Below, in pieces: positions 24,376 through 35,798 of a stretch of DNA of 64,000 nucleotides (its first letter is position 1; the number at the start of each line of letters is the position of its first letter). Both the position numbers and the translations under genes were made by a program. Source of the stretch: Epiperipatus broadwayi (Eukaryota > Onychophora > Udeonychophora > Euonychophora > Peripatidae); the NCBI GenBank assembly GCA_028023455.1, contig JAQFVV010000031.1, forward strand, positions 4,652,001 to 4,716,000. The letters run 5' to 3'. A model generated the notes under the pieces. It ran no database searches, was not told the DNA's origin, and saw only the letters and a program-made list of their open reading frames with translations.

Positions 24376-26045
24376 CTTCATGAATATCTTTTCTTCACTT
24401 ATTTAAATGTTATAGTTTCAGACTTTTAAATTGTCTTACCACAAGCTTGGAAAAGAAAACTTTTTTTTTCTTCAATATTTTGAAGTAATACTTTTCGAGT
24501 GTTTATCAAAGTCATTTATATTTTTACTCTTTGGAGTTTCATATGCTAATAATAGATTAACAAGAGTCAAGGAGGAATTATAGATGGGACAATTGCACTA
24601 GCATGGGACTAATGAGCACCTTACTTTTAATTTAGCACTTTATTGACCATTTAAACCATAATACAAGGAATCGTCCATCCTTTTATAAATTATACAATAA
24701 TTTAACCCTTTTTCATGTTGAAAAGGAAAATTTAAACGAGAGAAGAATACTACTCTAGAAAAAAAATCTCTCATTATAATATTTCTGTAACTATTTGCAT
24801 ATAAACATTTTAAATATTTTTCCACAATTCTTTTGGGAATATCTCCATAGTAAATTCAATAAATTTATTTATAAGAAAGGGGAAAGTACACAAATAAATA
24901 TTTTTCATTGTCTTTTTGAAAATGCGGCAGTTTAATGTTGGGATAACCAATATTATTGCTACAACATATATATGCATGTGTGTGTAAATTAATCATTGAA
25001 TTGAAACTCTATTTTAAAAATAAGGCATTTGGAAAAGCCTCTATAACTGAACTTGTAATGGCTTTTTTTTTCTGATAAATTTTTGTAATACAATACACTC
25101 GATCTTATATTACAAACATTTATCAGTAAAAGAATGCTACTATAAGTTCAATTATGTCTTTCCCAAATACCTGCTTCACAGATATAAAAAATAAAACATT
25201 TATACTATATGCATTATGGTGCACAAAGTATACTTATCTTTACAATGTAACGCAAGAAATTTTAATAGTTTTAAAAACAAATTACAGACAAAAAACAAAG
25301 GGATATAAAAAAAGCACCCCATCAGACATTTTCACAACTACTTGGTCACTTTTCATCAGTGCTCTGAGATATATTTTCTGTTTCCTATTTTACTGTAAAT
25401 GTTTTTAATAATAATATAATTCACTAAATGTGATTGAAAATACTTATTGTAGTATTCTTTGATTAGTTTTGTATTATTTTTAGTTTCTTTTTAAGTGAAA
25501 TATATATATATATATATTAAACTGAAATATCTGTAAATAAATATTTCCTTAAATAAAGTTTCTTCTAAAACTAAAAATAAATTAAAATATATAGTCAGGA
25601 TGTTTTAAAATGCAATAATCAATCAGATTGATCTTTTAGAGTGAAAGAGAGCAATAATAATAATGTTTTCATAATGCTTTAGTAGCATATCTGATGTCAC
25701 ACTGCAACCTGACTTTAAATTCAGATCAGACAAAAGTTTTCTTTCAAGTAATTTGCTTATAACCAATCCAATCGACAAATTAATATTGGTCAGTGAAAAA
25801 ATATCTACCTACTTTTAGCCTTATTAACCTGGTAATGGAAAAGCTTCGTAATACCTTCTTTTTCACTAATCCTGCATGAGGAGAGCTGTTGCAGAGGGTT
25901 TTGTCCTTCAATAGATTATTTAAATAATGCTTTATCCTTTATAAATATAAATAAAGAAAAGGAATTGACAATAAGAAAAAATATAATGAATGAATAAAAT
26001 GTTTATTTTTTTTTTAATTTGCTGTTTAATTTTTGTTTATTTTAG
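24376..26045. other. Intronic AT-rich stretch
   Basis: Intron of the p24 gene as reconstructed. It contains a (TA)n near 25500-25518 and no convincing exon. An 84-codon frame at 25154-25408 has no family signature and no splice context. Confidence 0.45.
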
Positions 26046-26112
26046 CTGAATATGAAATCTGCCTTGAAAATTCACGTTGGGGTCAGAAGAAAGTGATTTA
26101 TCTCAACTTAAT
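26046..26112 (+). CDS. p24/TMED family protein, second GOLD exon
   Basis: This 67-nt exon follows a strong ttttattttag acceptor and ends at aat|gtatat. With the split codon from the previous exon it reads A-EYEICLENSRWGQKKVIYL-N-L. This carries the p24 signature Y-x-x-C-[FL]-x-N-[ST] followed by K-K-V-x-[FY]-x-[LF], the last strands of the GOLD domain. The Cys normally pairs with an upstream Cys coded by the unseen N-terminal exon. Frame continuity with 15892 (phase 1 to phase 1) across ~10 kb strengthens the assignment. The exon leaves AT, completed by T at 26443 to give Ile. Confidence 0.72.
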
Positions 26113-26209
26113 GTATATGTCCTTTCTCAGACAAGAAAGAATATATAGAAAGTCAAAATTTTATAGCGAGTTTGCCATTTCAGCAGGAAATTACAGTGTA
26201 ATTGTTTAA

Positions 26210-26428
<219 letters not shown>

Positions 26429-26442
26429 TCTCCTAAAATCAG

Positions 26443-26529
26443 TGATCAAGAAGTATTACTACAGTTGCCAGAATTTGCTATGAAGTTAAATGAGGATTAT
26501 CAAAAGAAGAATGAAACCAGTGAAGAGCT
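26443..26529 (+). CDS. p24/TMED family protein, probable linker exon
   Basis: Between a taaaatcag acceptor and a gagct|gtgagc donor, the frame set by the preceding exon gives I-DQEVLLQLPEFAMKLNEDYQ and then KKNETSEE. This is an acidic, helix-prone linker. In TMED1/5-type proteins a similar stretch of acidic residues plus M-x-L-E-x-I connects the GOLD domain to the coiled coil. Phase into this exon fits exactly. Phase out (two bases left, CT) does not fit the last exon at 32461, which needs phase 0, so a small exon of length 3n+1 must lie between or the donor is misplaced. About eight residues seem to be missing compared with TMED5. Confidence 0.48.
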
Positions 26530-26639
26530 GTGAGCATGTTCTGATTTTCTTAATCCAATTGTGAGATGATTAAAATTGCCTCAACAAGGGCCTTTGCTTT
26601 GGAGCAATAGTTCTGTGTTCATAACCCTAGTATATTATG

Positions 26640-29470
26640 TCTTGGGGGAGACAAAGATGCATAAAACTGATCAACACATTATTAATAAAATAAATATTTT
26701 TGGGTTTCTTCATTATTTCTATTCTAATATGGCTTATCATCTTTTTTAAAATCATCAAAATTGACAATAACTGCTTGATTGCAATTATCAAATTTAAAAA
26801 TTATACTTTTAACCTAATTAACCTTTATCTTCCTAGAAAACATGAAATCATACACAAAATTATACAGAATATAAATATAGCATTGAGGACTAATCCCCTT
26901 CCCACTTTAATTATTGGGGATTGTAACTTAACATATGATAATTTTCAGTATAGATATGGATGATTGATAAATTGGAAATTGATTAGCTGTCGATCGCTGT
27001 TTCCAGATGGGGCCTTTTTTGTAATAAGAAGGCAAAATCACTGATTGATTTGCTATTTGTCTCCCCAGAAAATTTTAAATCCTTGAAGGCAAAACTCCTG
27101 ACCAATTATATTTTCAGACTTTTCAATTGAATGTAATTTTTAGTTTAGTAACTCTAATGACTCAACACAGGAGCTCCCTAGAACTATAAGAATGCTAACT
27201 CGAACAAATATCAACATCCAACTAGTATCTGAGACATATATTGTTCAAAGAAGTTGATTTAGGTAATCTTCATCCATATCATGCATGAATGCAATTTATG
27301 GAGATTTTTGCTGGACCAGAGGCTACTTTAGTGGACCCTTGGAGCCAGCAAAAAGGCCAAGGCACCTAGAATGAATGAGATAGATAGAAACCTATATGTA
27401 GGGTCTTCCATACTGGCCAGGATGTGTGATCATTATGTAGAAAAGTTTAAACCAGGTGGAATCATGATTGAAAGAATAGAATTTAACTTGATTAAAAATT
27501 CAATCCACAAAATCACAGAAAAAAGAATTATTGATAAATTAAAGATGATGCCAGACAAAATTCACCCTGACTTTCGTGGAATTCCAAAATTCCTCCTGCT
27601 TCATTTAAGTTCTTTTTCAGCACCAATCATTAAAAGGATGGCAGATCTTTTGGCTTATGGCTGCCAGGAACTTCCAGGACTCAACCCAATTGCCATGGTT
27701 CTCCTAATCTCAGGCCAATATCGATTATCTCTCTACTGATAAAGACAGTTGTGGCCCCAATTAAAAATTTACAAGATATTATAATTGATCAGATGTCTAA
27801 ATGCCAGTTTGCCAAAAAAGGGAAGCTCGATGGCTGATGCTGTGAGCGATTTTGTCTATTGATAGACCACATTTGCATGAAGATGTCACAGCCAATCACA
27901 ATTCAGCTCAATTTTGCTGCTACTTTTGAATGCATTCAAGTTGACACACTTATGAAAATCCTGGAGGGACTCAAGTACCAGCTGCCTACCCCCAGACAGA
28001 AAACCTCCTGTATAATAGGGAGATGTTCTGTATCTGGATGGGAGGGTGTCCTCAGGATTTAAGCCTGTTGTTTCTATTCCTCAGGGCTCTCTCCTGAGTG
28101 TGTTCCTTTTCACTGTCTATGTGAGTTTCATCCTGCTAAGCACTGATGCATCTCTTAAAGGAATACCCATACCTTTTCTGAGGGATTCATCATGTCTCCT
28201 ATATGGATGATATGGTGTTTTTTTTTGCTTCATGGGAGTTCACTGGGCTAGGGTAGCTTTTGGAACGATTTGAATGTGAATTTGGTCTAAGAGTCAACAA
28301 GGAGAAATTGGCAATCTGGTCGATTATGACCGGCAAGCAAATTCCCAATATATTTAAGGTTCCACCTCAGAAGTTCCTGGGTTTTTATCTAGCACCCCCC
28401 ATCTAAAATGAGGAAGGAAATTGAAGATGATCTAATGATTAAGATAACAAAATTCCTGGATTGTTGGAGATTTATTTGTCTTTGTTCAGGAAAATCATGC
28501 TAATGAATGCCATCATGCTTCCCGAGATCACATACTTCCTTGCGGGATTCTCACCAACAAAAACCTTTATATGGAATGTCAAAGTGCAATGTAGGAAGCT
28601 GTGTTGGGGGGGAGGAGCTCCTGTCATCAGCATGAACGGCTTAGGATTACACTCAGTCAAGATCTTCTTTATGTAATTTTACATGTGCAAAAATATATGA
28701 CGTGGATGAACACATTTTCAAATATATCTATTTTATAATGCCTTCTATTCAACTGTTTGATACTTTACTCATAATGTACTTACCAGATTATTTATGAAAA
28801 ACCCAGATATGGGTGGGGCCAATATTTTCAGAAGAAATAACTCATACTGATATGCCACCTCCCAAAAGTGGAAGGCTTTGGATCCTAAAGTAAATCTCCA
28901 TAGTATTTAACAATCTAAAAATGAAGAAGCCAGGAACAATGTTCAACAACAAACTAAACTACTGGAACACATATGATCTTATGAATCTGGAAGAAACTAA
29001 AATTGACCAAACATCTAAAATTGGAACTGAGGTTTGTTGATTTTTTAATCAAGGTCAACCTCGGGTCTTGCCTACCGCTGAATTTCTTACATAGTAAAAT
29101 GAATTATAATCTGAACTCTACGTGTGCACTATGTAAACAAAGTGACTTGGAATAACTTAAGGAACATTGTTAAGTCTCTCATTAAAAACAAAAAATTAGC
29201 TTGTGTAAATTTGATTAAAGCCTTCAAGAATGGACATTTTGAAATCATAAGATTGGTGACATTTATAAATTTTTGCATTTGGTCGCTGAGAAATAAGATC
29301 ATCTTCGAAAGTGGAGAATAATATGACATGATTAAAATGACTTTACACTTATTAGAAGAAATTAAAGAATTAGACCAAAAATTTTCTCAGAATTGGATGT
29401 TTAACCAGACCTGGTCCCTAATAAATCTAAAACAAAGTGTAGTACTGATGATAAAAAGAATATAAAGTTG
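26640..29470 (+). mobile_element. Second LINE type, EN-RT relic (sense orientation)
   Basis: Endonuclease remnants include FKNYTFNLINLYLPRKHEII and LIIGDCNLTYDNF near 26790-26950 (family: I-x-x-N-x-Y-x-P, GDFN). RT remnants follow in broken frames: PDKIHPDFRGIPKFLLLHLS near 27550-27610, SIPQGSLLS at 28073-28099 (domain B, PQGSxLS) and YMDD at 28200-28211 (catalytic box, intact). Those last two lie in different frames, so at least one frameshift separates them. A C-terminal tail reads FINFCIWSLRNKIIFESGE at 29264-29320. The element is 5'-truncated or decayed and not functional. It resembles the minus-strand LINE at 34.6-40.0 kb (shared GIPKF motif) and lies in the intron between the p24 linker and last exons. 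Confidence 0.75.
28200..28211 (+). other. RT catalytic YMDD box preserved in a dead LINE
   Basis: The twelve bases tatatggatgat encode Tyr-Met-Asp-Asp followed by M-V-F-F. This is the metal-binding pair of RT domain C. It sits out of frame with domain B 100 bases upstream. Confidence 0.7.
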
Positions 29471-30319
29471 TAAATTTACAGATACTAAGAAAATTTGAGT
29501 GAATCATTTACCTAAAACATTTAAGATAAACTTTATATGGAAGAGATCCAAAAACTAGAAAATGCTATTATAAAGTTATTCACCTAATTGATGATTAATA
29601 GGAGAGGGCTTTTATTTGATTAACAGATCAGCTTTAATCAATGACCTAATAAATATATTAAGACTGCTTTATTAATGCTTAATGGTAACCGATTTGTTTG
29701 ATGTCAAGAATCTTATAATATATTTCATATAATTTTCAGTGTTAGGTATTCTTTGAAGACCTGCTTTTAGGTAATTTTTATGAATGTTATCCCTATCTTG
29801 GATTGGCTAACCTCATGATCTATAAGTAAAGTGTATGGCTTTCAGTATGTGGTTCAAAATGACTAATCTCTCAAAATTTAAATGTTAAATTAATACAGAA
29901 ACATTGGAAGTCCTCTTCACTTGGTAAGATAAAGCTCTACAGACTAAATGGCTAAATATGTTTTTAATCATTATTTACATATTCGTAAATTAAGCAAACT
30001 TATATGTGTTTGAATTGACTAACACTGTCATATATGGTGATATACATGATCAGATTAATGTAAATGGGCCACAACTATGATTTTCTGGAATGGAAAGTTA
30101 TATGTCTTCAATTTCTTGTGATAATTAATGTCTTAATGTAATTGTTATGAAATTAATTGTTTATTTTATGTATACAAGTGTAACTTTCTGATTTTGTTAA
30201 CTGGTCTCCATTGAGATTGATATGTAAAGGTCCTTTTTTGTAAATGATTCTTATGGATTAAGAATACATTTTCCCTTTTGAAAGATAAATACTATATAAT
30301 AGTGTTTAATAAATTGTTA

Positions 30320-30390
30320 TTCAGTGCTATCCTATCTAGCCAATATATCCAGACTAGTTTCTAGTTTATATCTTTCATTAGAGATGTTTT
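30320..30390 (+). repeat. Half-copy of the 33-kb foldback family
   Basis: The string cctatctagccaatatatcc followed by agactagtttctagtttata matches one arm of the inverted repeat at 33.26-33.47 kb with small differences. Only one arm is present. Confidence 0.55.
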
Positions 30391-30498
30391 GGATTTTCTT
30401 TAACTATGCACTTGGATCGACTGAATCTATTGCACCTTTCCACTAGCAGTCATTTTTTTATTTTTTGTTGTACTATCAAAATTAAGCTCCAGGTATAT

Positions 30499-30626
30499 GA
30501 AGAATGACTGTATTTCAAATATTATGTTATCAAGAGTAATGAGAAAAGGAGAATTTGTTACTGAAGAATGACTGTATTTCAAATATTATGTTATCAAGAG
30601 TAATGAGAAAAGGAGAATTTGTTACT
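30499..30626 (+). repeat. Exact 64-bp tandem duplication
   Basis: Units 30499-30562 and 30563-30626 are identical over 64 bases, beginning gaagaatgactgtatttcaa. Perfect identity implies a recent event (replication slippage) or an assembly artefact. The duplication abuts the left arm of the foldback element at 30.64 kb. Confidence 0.9.
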
Positions 30627-30636
30627 GAATAGCAAT

Positions 30637-31195
30637 GTAAACAATGGAAGTGAATCATCCTTCCCCAGGATGTGACTTAAAAGCACTCTAAATGTTGAAC
30701 AAGGGATCAAAAATAGAATGAATCCACCTATTTTTGGTAGCTTTGCTGTTTATAAGCATACCTTTGTCAACACTGCTGATAATTTGGAGTGAAATTAATT
30801 TATCAACCAGATGGAATATGGCACTTAAAAGTCATTAAACTCATAATTATTATACAAGGCTGGAGACAACATTTCACTTTTAATGCTTTAATTGTGATAA
30901 TTAAACAAGATTTAATATGTAATCTTTAAATTAAACATAAATCAATGTATAGGTGTTAAAAGTGAGATGCTATCTCCGGCCTTATATAATTAATTTAACA
31001 ACTCTTAAGTGCCATATTCCATCTGATTGATAAATTAATTTCACTCTCAATTATCAACAATGTTGACAAAGCTATGGCTTATAAATATCAGAGCTACAAG
31101 AATAGGTGGATTCATTCTATTCTTCATCCTTTGTTCAACATAAGAGTGCTTTTAAGTCATAGCCTGGGGGAGGATAATTTTCTTCCTTTGTTTAC
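30637..31195. mobile_element. Foldback element with ~245-bp inverted arms
   Basis: The left arm (30637-30886) and right arm (30953-31195) are reverse complements with scattered mismatches, separated by ~66 bases. Shared landmarks are gtaaacaatggaag / cttcctttgtttac at the ends, and aatagaatgaatccacctat, atttatcaaccagatggaat and tgacttaaaagcactct inside. Long inverted arms with a short loop and no coding capacity fit a foldback or Mutator-like MITE. The flanks share AATAGCAATG on both sides (just before the left arm and ~11 bases beyond the right arm), a possible 9-10 bp target duplication. Its transcript would form a long hairpin. Confidence 0.8.
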
Positions 31196-31569
31196 ATATA
31201 GTTTTAATAGCAATGTGTAAGTTGAGATCATGTGATATACTGTTGGTACAGTTTTTCTAATTTCTTATATCTTATGAAAATTAAATACTAAGATTATTTA
31301 AAGGTAAATTCATTGAACTATTCCTATATAAAGTGATATATTAATTACTATTATAATTAAAGAGATGAATGGAATTACTTTCATTATGATTGTATACATA
31401 TATATGTTCTATATTGATATTGTGACTTTTAAAAGAAAAAAAAAATGGTTGTGATTAACATACTACAATTCATGATGATTCTAGTAGAAAAAAATGAGGA
31501 TGAGCAAAACACTAGAAGGAAAACAACATGTAAATAATCACTAAATTTGAAAATAAAGGTGACAATTAT

Positions 31570-31656
31570 GTTGGTGGCCTAGTGATTTGCATAGCTGCCT
31601 TCCAAGCAGTTGGCTTGGGTTCGCTTCCCGGTCAAGGCGCATTTGACATATAAAAA
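31570..31656 (+). repeat. tRNA-Gly(TCC)-derived SINE or tRNA pseudogene
   Basis: The sequence follows a tRNA-Gly(TCC) gene closely: D-arm/A-box tggtggcctagtgatttgc, anticodon loop gccttccaagc with TCC, and T-arm/B-box gggttcgcttcccg, over ~72 bases. The acceptor 5' end lacks its first bases, the 3' half is ggtcaaggcgca rather than a pairing partner, and a short tail with an A-run follows (taaaaaa). The flanks gtgacaattat and gtgacaaatgtat look like a diverged target duplication. These signs favour a retroposed, Pol III-type SINE over a working tRNA. Confidence 0.65.
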
Positions 31657-32460
31657 AGTGACAAATGTATAACATCATTATATCAAAATATTGAGCTAGA
31701 CATATGTTAAATTTGCTATTTATTGTTATAAAGTATGAAATCTACTGATTGTCGGTGTTAATTTACAGTCAGTTACTGAAGCCTATTTCGTTTGCAGTTT
31801 CACACATCTTGAAATATTATTGTTGAGTCATATTATTTTTTATATGAAAGAATTTTCATTTCAGACTAGATAAAAAATGAATTTTTTTTTCAGATTCTAA
31901 TTAGGCCAAAATAATTTTCAGAAAGCTAATATAATCAATCAAATTGGTCATCTAATATTGATAGTAAACAAGTATTTGACTAATCTTAATTAGAGAGAAA
32001 AACTGCTCAAACTCTCATTTCCTATCAAGTGAACAATCTTGATGAGCAATGCTTTCTATCTTCAGTATTTTTCAATGAGCAGTTGTTAGAACTTTTCCTT
32101 GCATTTGTCTATTTAATAGCTTCTTTTTTTTTTTAAATATGAAGAGATTATAATATAATTAAATACTTGGAAGTGTACATAAGTAAAAATTAATTAACTT
32201 ATATAATATATTAGAAAATATTTTATGGAAAATAGAGACAATTTCTAAATAACGAAAACAAAAACTGAAATAGTTTGCACTATTGAGTTTTTTAAAAGGC
32301 TGAAATTTAAATTTATGAAGTAACATTGTTGTTATAAAGATCAGTTAATAATTTATTTTTATTTCTTAACACTTAATTCTGTTGTTTTTCTAAGCTTATT
32401 AACAGATGTTGTAAACATTATTTTATAATCTCAATGCACATTGTTTTATTTATATTTCAG

Positions 32461-32688
32461 AAAGTATTTAAGACTGTAGCTGAAAGATTGAGATCATCCA
32501 GACAGCATCTGAACCAAATCAATGGAAACTTAATTAGTGATGCAGCTCTAATATCCAATAGCCTGATTTCCATTAACAGATGGTCTTTATTAATCAGTGT
32601 CACAATAATTATCGTGGCAATTTTAGAAGTCTACTATGTAAAATATTTATTTCAAATTCCACTATCAAAAAGAATTATAAAAAAATAA
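32461..32688 (+). CDS. p24/TMED family protein, C-terminal coiled-coil and membrane exon
   Basis: This terminal exon of 75 codons plus TAA follows a textbook ttgttttatttatatttcag acceptor. Residues 1-38 form a helix with VAERLRSSRQHLNQ (the p24 coiled coil, family L..i..RL..s...l). The family hallmark N-R-W-S-L sits at 39-43, a hydrophobic membrane span runs about 41-63, and VYYVKYLF is at 57-64 with the aromatic F-x cytosolic signal. The short cytosolic tail ends KRIIKK, a basic ER/Golgi retrieval-type end, though not a canonical KKxx. The order matches TMED1/5-like p24 proteins, which sort cargo, including GPI-anchored proteins, between ER and Golgi. The subfamily is uncertain. Confidence 0.78.
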   Translation, partial: KVFKTVAERLRSSRQHLNQINGNLISDAALISNSLISINRWSLLISVTIIIVAILEVYYVKYLFQIPLSKRIIKK

Positions 32689-32745
32689 ATTTTAGATATC
32701 TTACTTTTTACAGAATTAAAACTAAAGATGTATTAAGTTTTTATA

Positions 32746-32751
32746 AATAAA
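32746..32751 (+). promoter_or_regulatory. Polyadenylation signal of the p24 gene
   Basis: AATAAA lies 58 bases after the p24 stop codon, within ttataaataaagac, in a short 3' UTR. It is the first canonical signal downstream. Confidence 0.6.
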
Positions 32752-33229
32752 GACATATTATCGACTTTGTTTTTGGTATGTTTTTTCACTATACATATAG
32801 CGACAATAAAATGAGTTAGGCATTCATTCTCCAAGGCAGAGTGAGATTAGAAACTAGTAAAAATGAAGTACTACGGTATTAAAAATATTAATTGATTAAC
32901 ACTGTAAATATATTAAAGTAGATTGATTTTTGTTTACACATATTGCAATTAATTAATATGTGAAGTTTTAATAAAAGAATTTCTGCTTTGTTATGTAATT
33001 GGGAAAATTGTATACTTTTATGCACTCTGCTCTAGAAATAGAATCAGTAAGTACACGTCAAAGAAGGTTGAGCTGATCATGTAATGTGAGTACCTAATCA
33101 TGGGTCACAGCTTTTTCTATTGTCTGGGACATGTAAAACTCTAGCCCAACAGTTAAAATATCTAATGATCCCATGATCATCTTTTCCTATGTGTACACAA
33201 GCTGTTAATACAGTAGCAATCTCTCCTTA

Positions 33230-33474
33230 TGTGCAAGCCTTAGTGATCAATGGATCTAAGATGATTTATATATAATATTCCTATCTAGTGCCTAATCATC
33301 CAATATCCCCAGATTAATTTCTAACTTGTGGCTTTCATCAGTGAGCCTTAGATCTGCAATCCTAAGATCTAAATGCTCTCAGATCCAAAGCTCCTCACTG
33401 ATAAAAGCTATAAGTTAGAAACTAGTCTGGAGATATTGGATGAGCAGGTACTAGATAGGAATTTTATACATAAA
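33230..33474. mobile_element. Foldback MITE, ~80-bp arms
   Basis: The arms 33262-33345 and 33394-33474 pair closely (cctatctagtgcctaatcat ... / ... ctagatagga). The loop of ~48 bases itself contains ctaagatc-type repeats. Weaker pairing extends outward to about 33230. Single-arm relatives lie at 18.3 and 30.3 kb, so it is a dispersed family rather than a chance palindrome. It encodes no protein. Confidence 0.75.
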
Positions 33475-33572
33475 CCATTGGTTACTTTAGTGGCACTATT
33501 ATATGGAGAGTTTGATACTGAATTTTATTTAAGCTACAAAAACATTTAATAAGAATTAATACAAATATAAAG

Positions 33573-33641
33573 AAAAAACTTCTTTAGAACAGTTGTTTTT
33601 CTTACAGGAAAAACTTCTTTAAAACAGTTGCTTTTTCTTAC
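33573..33641 (+). repeat. Tandem duplication of a ~34-bp unit
   Basis: The string aaaaacttcttta(g/a)aacag followed by ttg(t/c)ttttcttaca occurs twice back to back with two or three differences and a one- or two-base spacer. Confidence 0.75.
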
Positions 33642-34485
33642 ACTTATTTTAACTTGATGCATTAACAAAAAAATAATAATTTTCAATTGATCTTATTGGT
33701 TCATCAGTTTTGTAAAGTCCTAATTTATAAATATTCAAGCCTTAAGCTACATTGGAATTATTTTTTAACCCTTGATGCACCAGTTATCATTTGACCAACT
33801 GGATTGCTTAAAAATTGATTTTATTCCCTAATTGAAAACAGCTAAAAATCTATTTACTATATCATTAAATAGTTAGCTAGAGCAATAAAAAAAAATCTAA
33901 TTTAATTTCGTTTGGAAATGCTGATAGATAGACAATATGTCCATATTCTTGAAGCCTAATATCCCCCCATGATGTAGTCAATATATACATGAGAGTCAGC
34001 TTATAAAACCTCCATCTATAATGCTAAGCAAAGAAAATACACAGGCTTGAATATTGAAAATTAAATATAATCCAAAATATATATAAAGAGTATAACCTGA
34101 AAGACAAAATGAAATCACTTCTAAGAAAGATTCAGAACCGAGAATTCTCCCTGCTCATAATTTTTGTTTTATTTTATATATGCATTGATTCATGGATAAA
34201 GCTATGTATAAATATACTTTCATAACTCTAGATGACACTATTTTCATACTATCTAACACTATTTTAAGATTTTTATTTTCGTAAACTTTCATTAGAATAA
34301 AATAGTGTGCTTCTTTTAAAATTTGTATTTAAATATTTTATTACACTATTTATTACTTTTTATATAATCTCTGAATTAATTATAATTTGTGTTTTGATTA
34401 CAAGAATTCAATGATTTATTTATATACACCTAAAAATTTCATGTTGAAACTGAATATCATCTAGGATACACCATTAGATGTGTCA
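33642..34485. other. AT-rich stretch, no gene seen
   Basis: No coding or RNA feature recognised between the foldback at 33.4 kb and the 3' tail of the minus-strand LINE. Confidence 0.45.
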
Positions 34486-34524
34486 ATATTATTATTATTA
34501 TTATTATTATTAGATTATTATTAT

Positions 34525-34573
<49 letters not shown>

Positions 34574-34596
34574 TTTATTATTTTTTATTATTTTTG
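34486..34596 (-). repeat. (TAA)n / poly-A tail of the minus-strand LINE
   Basis: On the + strand this is (ATT)n followed by a ~45-base T-run. Read on the minus strand it is A-rich and then (TAA)n, lying immediately 3' of the LINE. (TAA)n-type tails are known for several non-LTR families. Confidence 0.7.
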
Positions 34597-34649
34597 AGAG
34601 GGAAAGATATTTAAACATTGTTAAGGGGGGTGCAAATACATATATATAC

Positions 34650-35431
34650 ATTACATTTGTGAGCATTGCTTGCTGAAATCAGACTTCTCAAAAGTCTTGG
34701 GTTATCATTGTTCAATTTGCAAACCTCAACTTGTATGCCTATTGCAGCATTGGGTTTAGTTTGCTTTCCAGTGTTTGAGTTCTGATTTTGTTGTTACTGT
34801 CCTCTATATTAATAGTATGCAGTCAAAGACAACATTCTCTGTATTTTTATTTGTAAATACATGTCACATCTTTTTTAGAAAAATATTGGTTGATGACACA
34901 GATTGTTGGTTATTAGGGGCCATCTTAGAGGTTTGATTGTTGTGTTATCAGTGATCAGGTTGCTGCATAGATGTCTGGATGTAAAATTTTATTGTCTCTG
35001 GCTTGTAATTTTCCAGTTTGGTATTGAAAGTTGATGGATGTCGCCTTGTGTTGTTACCTAAGGTGAATGTGCATCTATTGTACTGGTATGCATAAAGCTC
35101 AAAAGTGGCTGGACGGGCTGATGGAATAGAGGCTTTGCAATATGAATTAAAGATTGTTGAAGGGTTGTGTTAGATTGTCTATATGTTCCTGTCACAATAA
35201 AGTGAATTCTGTCTAGTGCTGGATAAAGATAGAATAGATGTTGCTGTGTTTCTTCAGCCCTGTGACACAGGAAACAAAAAGATCTATGTTAGTATATAGT
35301 CTTCGGTATCTCAGAAAATATGTTGTGGGTAGTGCATGTAGATTTAGTCTCAGCAAAAAATCAAAATACTTTTGCTCCAGAGACCATTTTTTAAACTTAT
35401 AGAGTAATTGTAGATTGTTGATTTTAAGCAT
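34650..35431 (-). pseudogene. LINE ORF2 C-terminal region
   Basis: The frame at 35213-35431 reads KWSLEQKYFDFLLRLNLHAL and then LRYRRLYTNIDLFVSCVTGL..H, the post-RT region that normally ends in a Cys-rich zinc-binding motif. Here one Cys and a His remain in recognisable spacing. It continues in other frames to about 34.65 kb. It is non-functional. Confidence 0.5.
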
Positions 35432-35798
35432 TGTCAGATTGGTGTCGTGGCTTGGATTTGGATGGATTAATGAATAAATTTGCCAATATAAATGCTTGAT
35501 ATTGTCTGAAGAGATATCTGTGATGTGGTTTTTACATAATTGATCATTGATGATAGTTGGTCATAGGCAGGGGATGGCCTATCTGTTGGTGTTATTTGAA
35601 GTAGGTATTCAAGCATTGGAAAGTGTTTAACTGTGGATGCTATTAGGTTTGTGGTCTTCTGTAGATAAAAAATATAAATACTATGAAGTCCTAGTCCATT
35701 GTGAATGGGTGGTCTGGTAAGTTGTTTTGCAAATATTGACAGTTTTCCTCTGCCACAAGAGCTTATTACATAGAAAAGAGATTTTGTTTATAAAACCT

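Noticed and set aside
31570-31641. Functional tRNA-Gly(TCC) gene
   Set aside because: The acceptor stem does not pair, and A-tail and target-duplication-like flanks point to a SINE or pseudogene.
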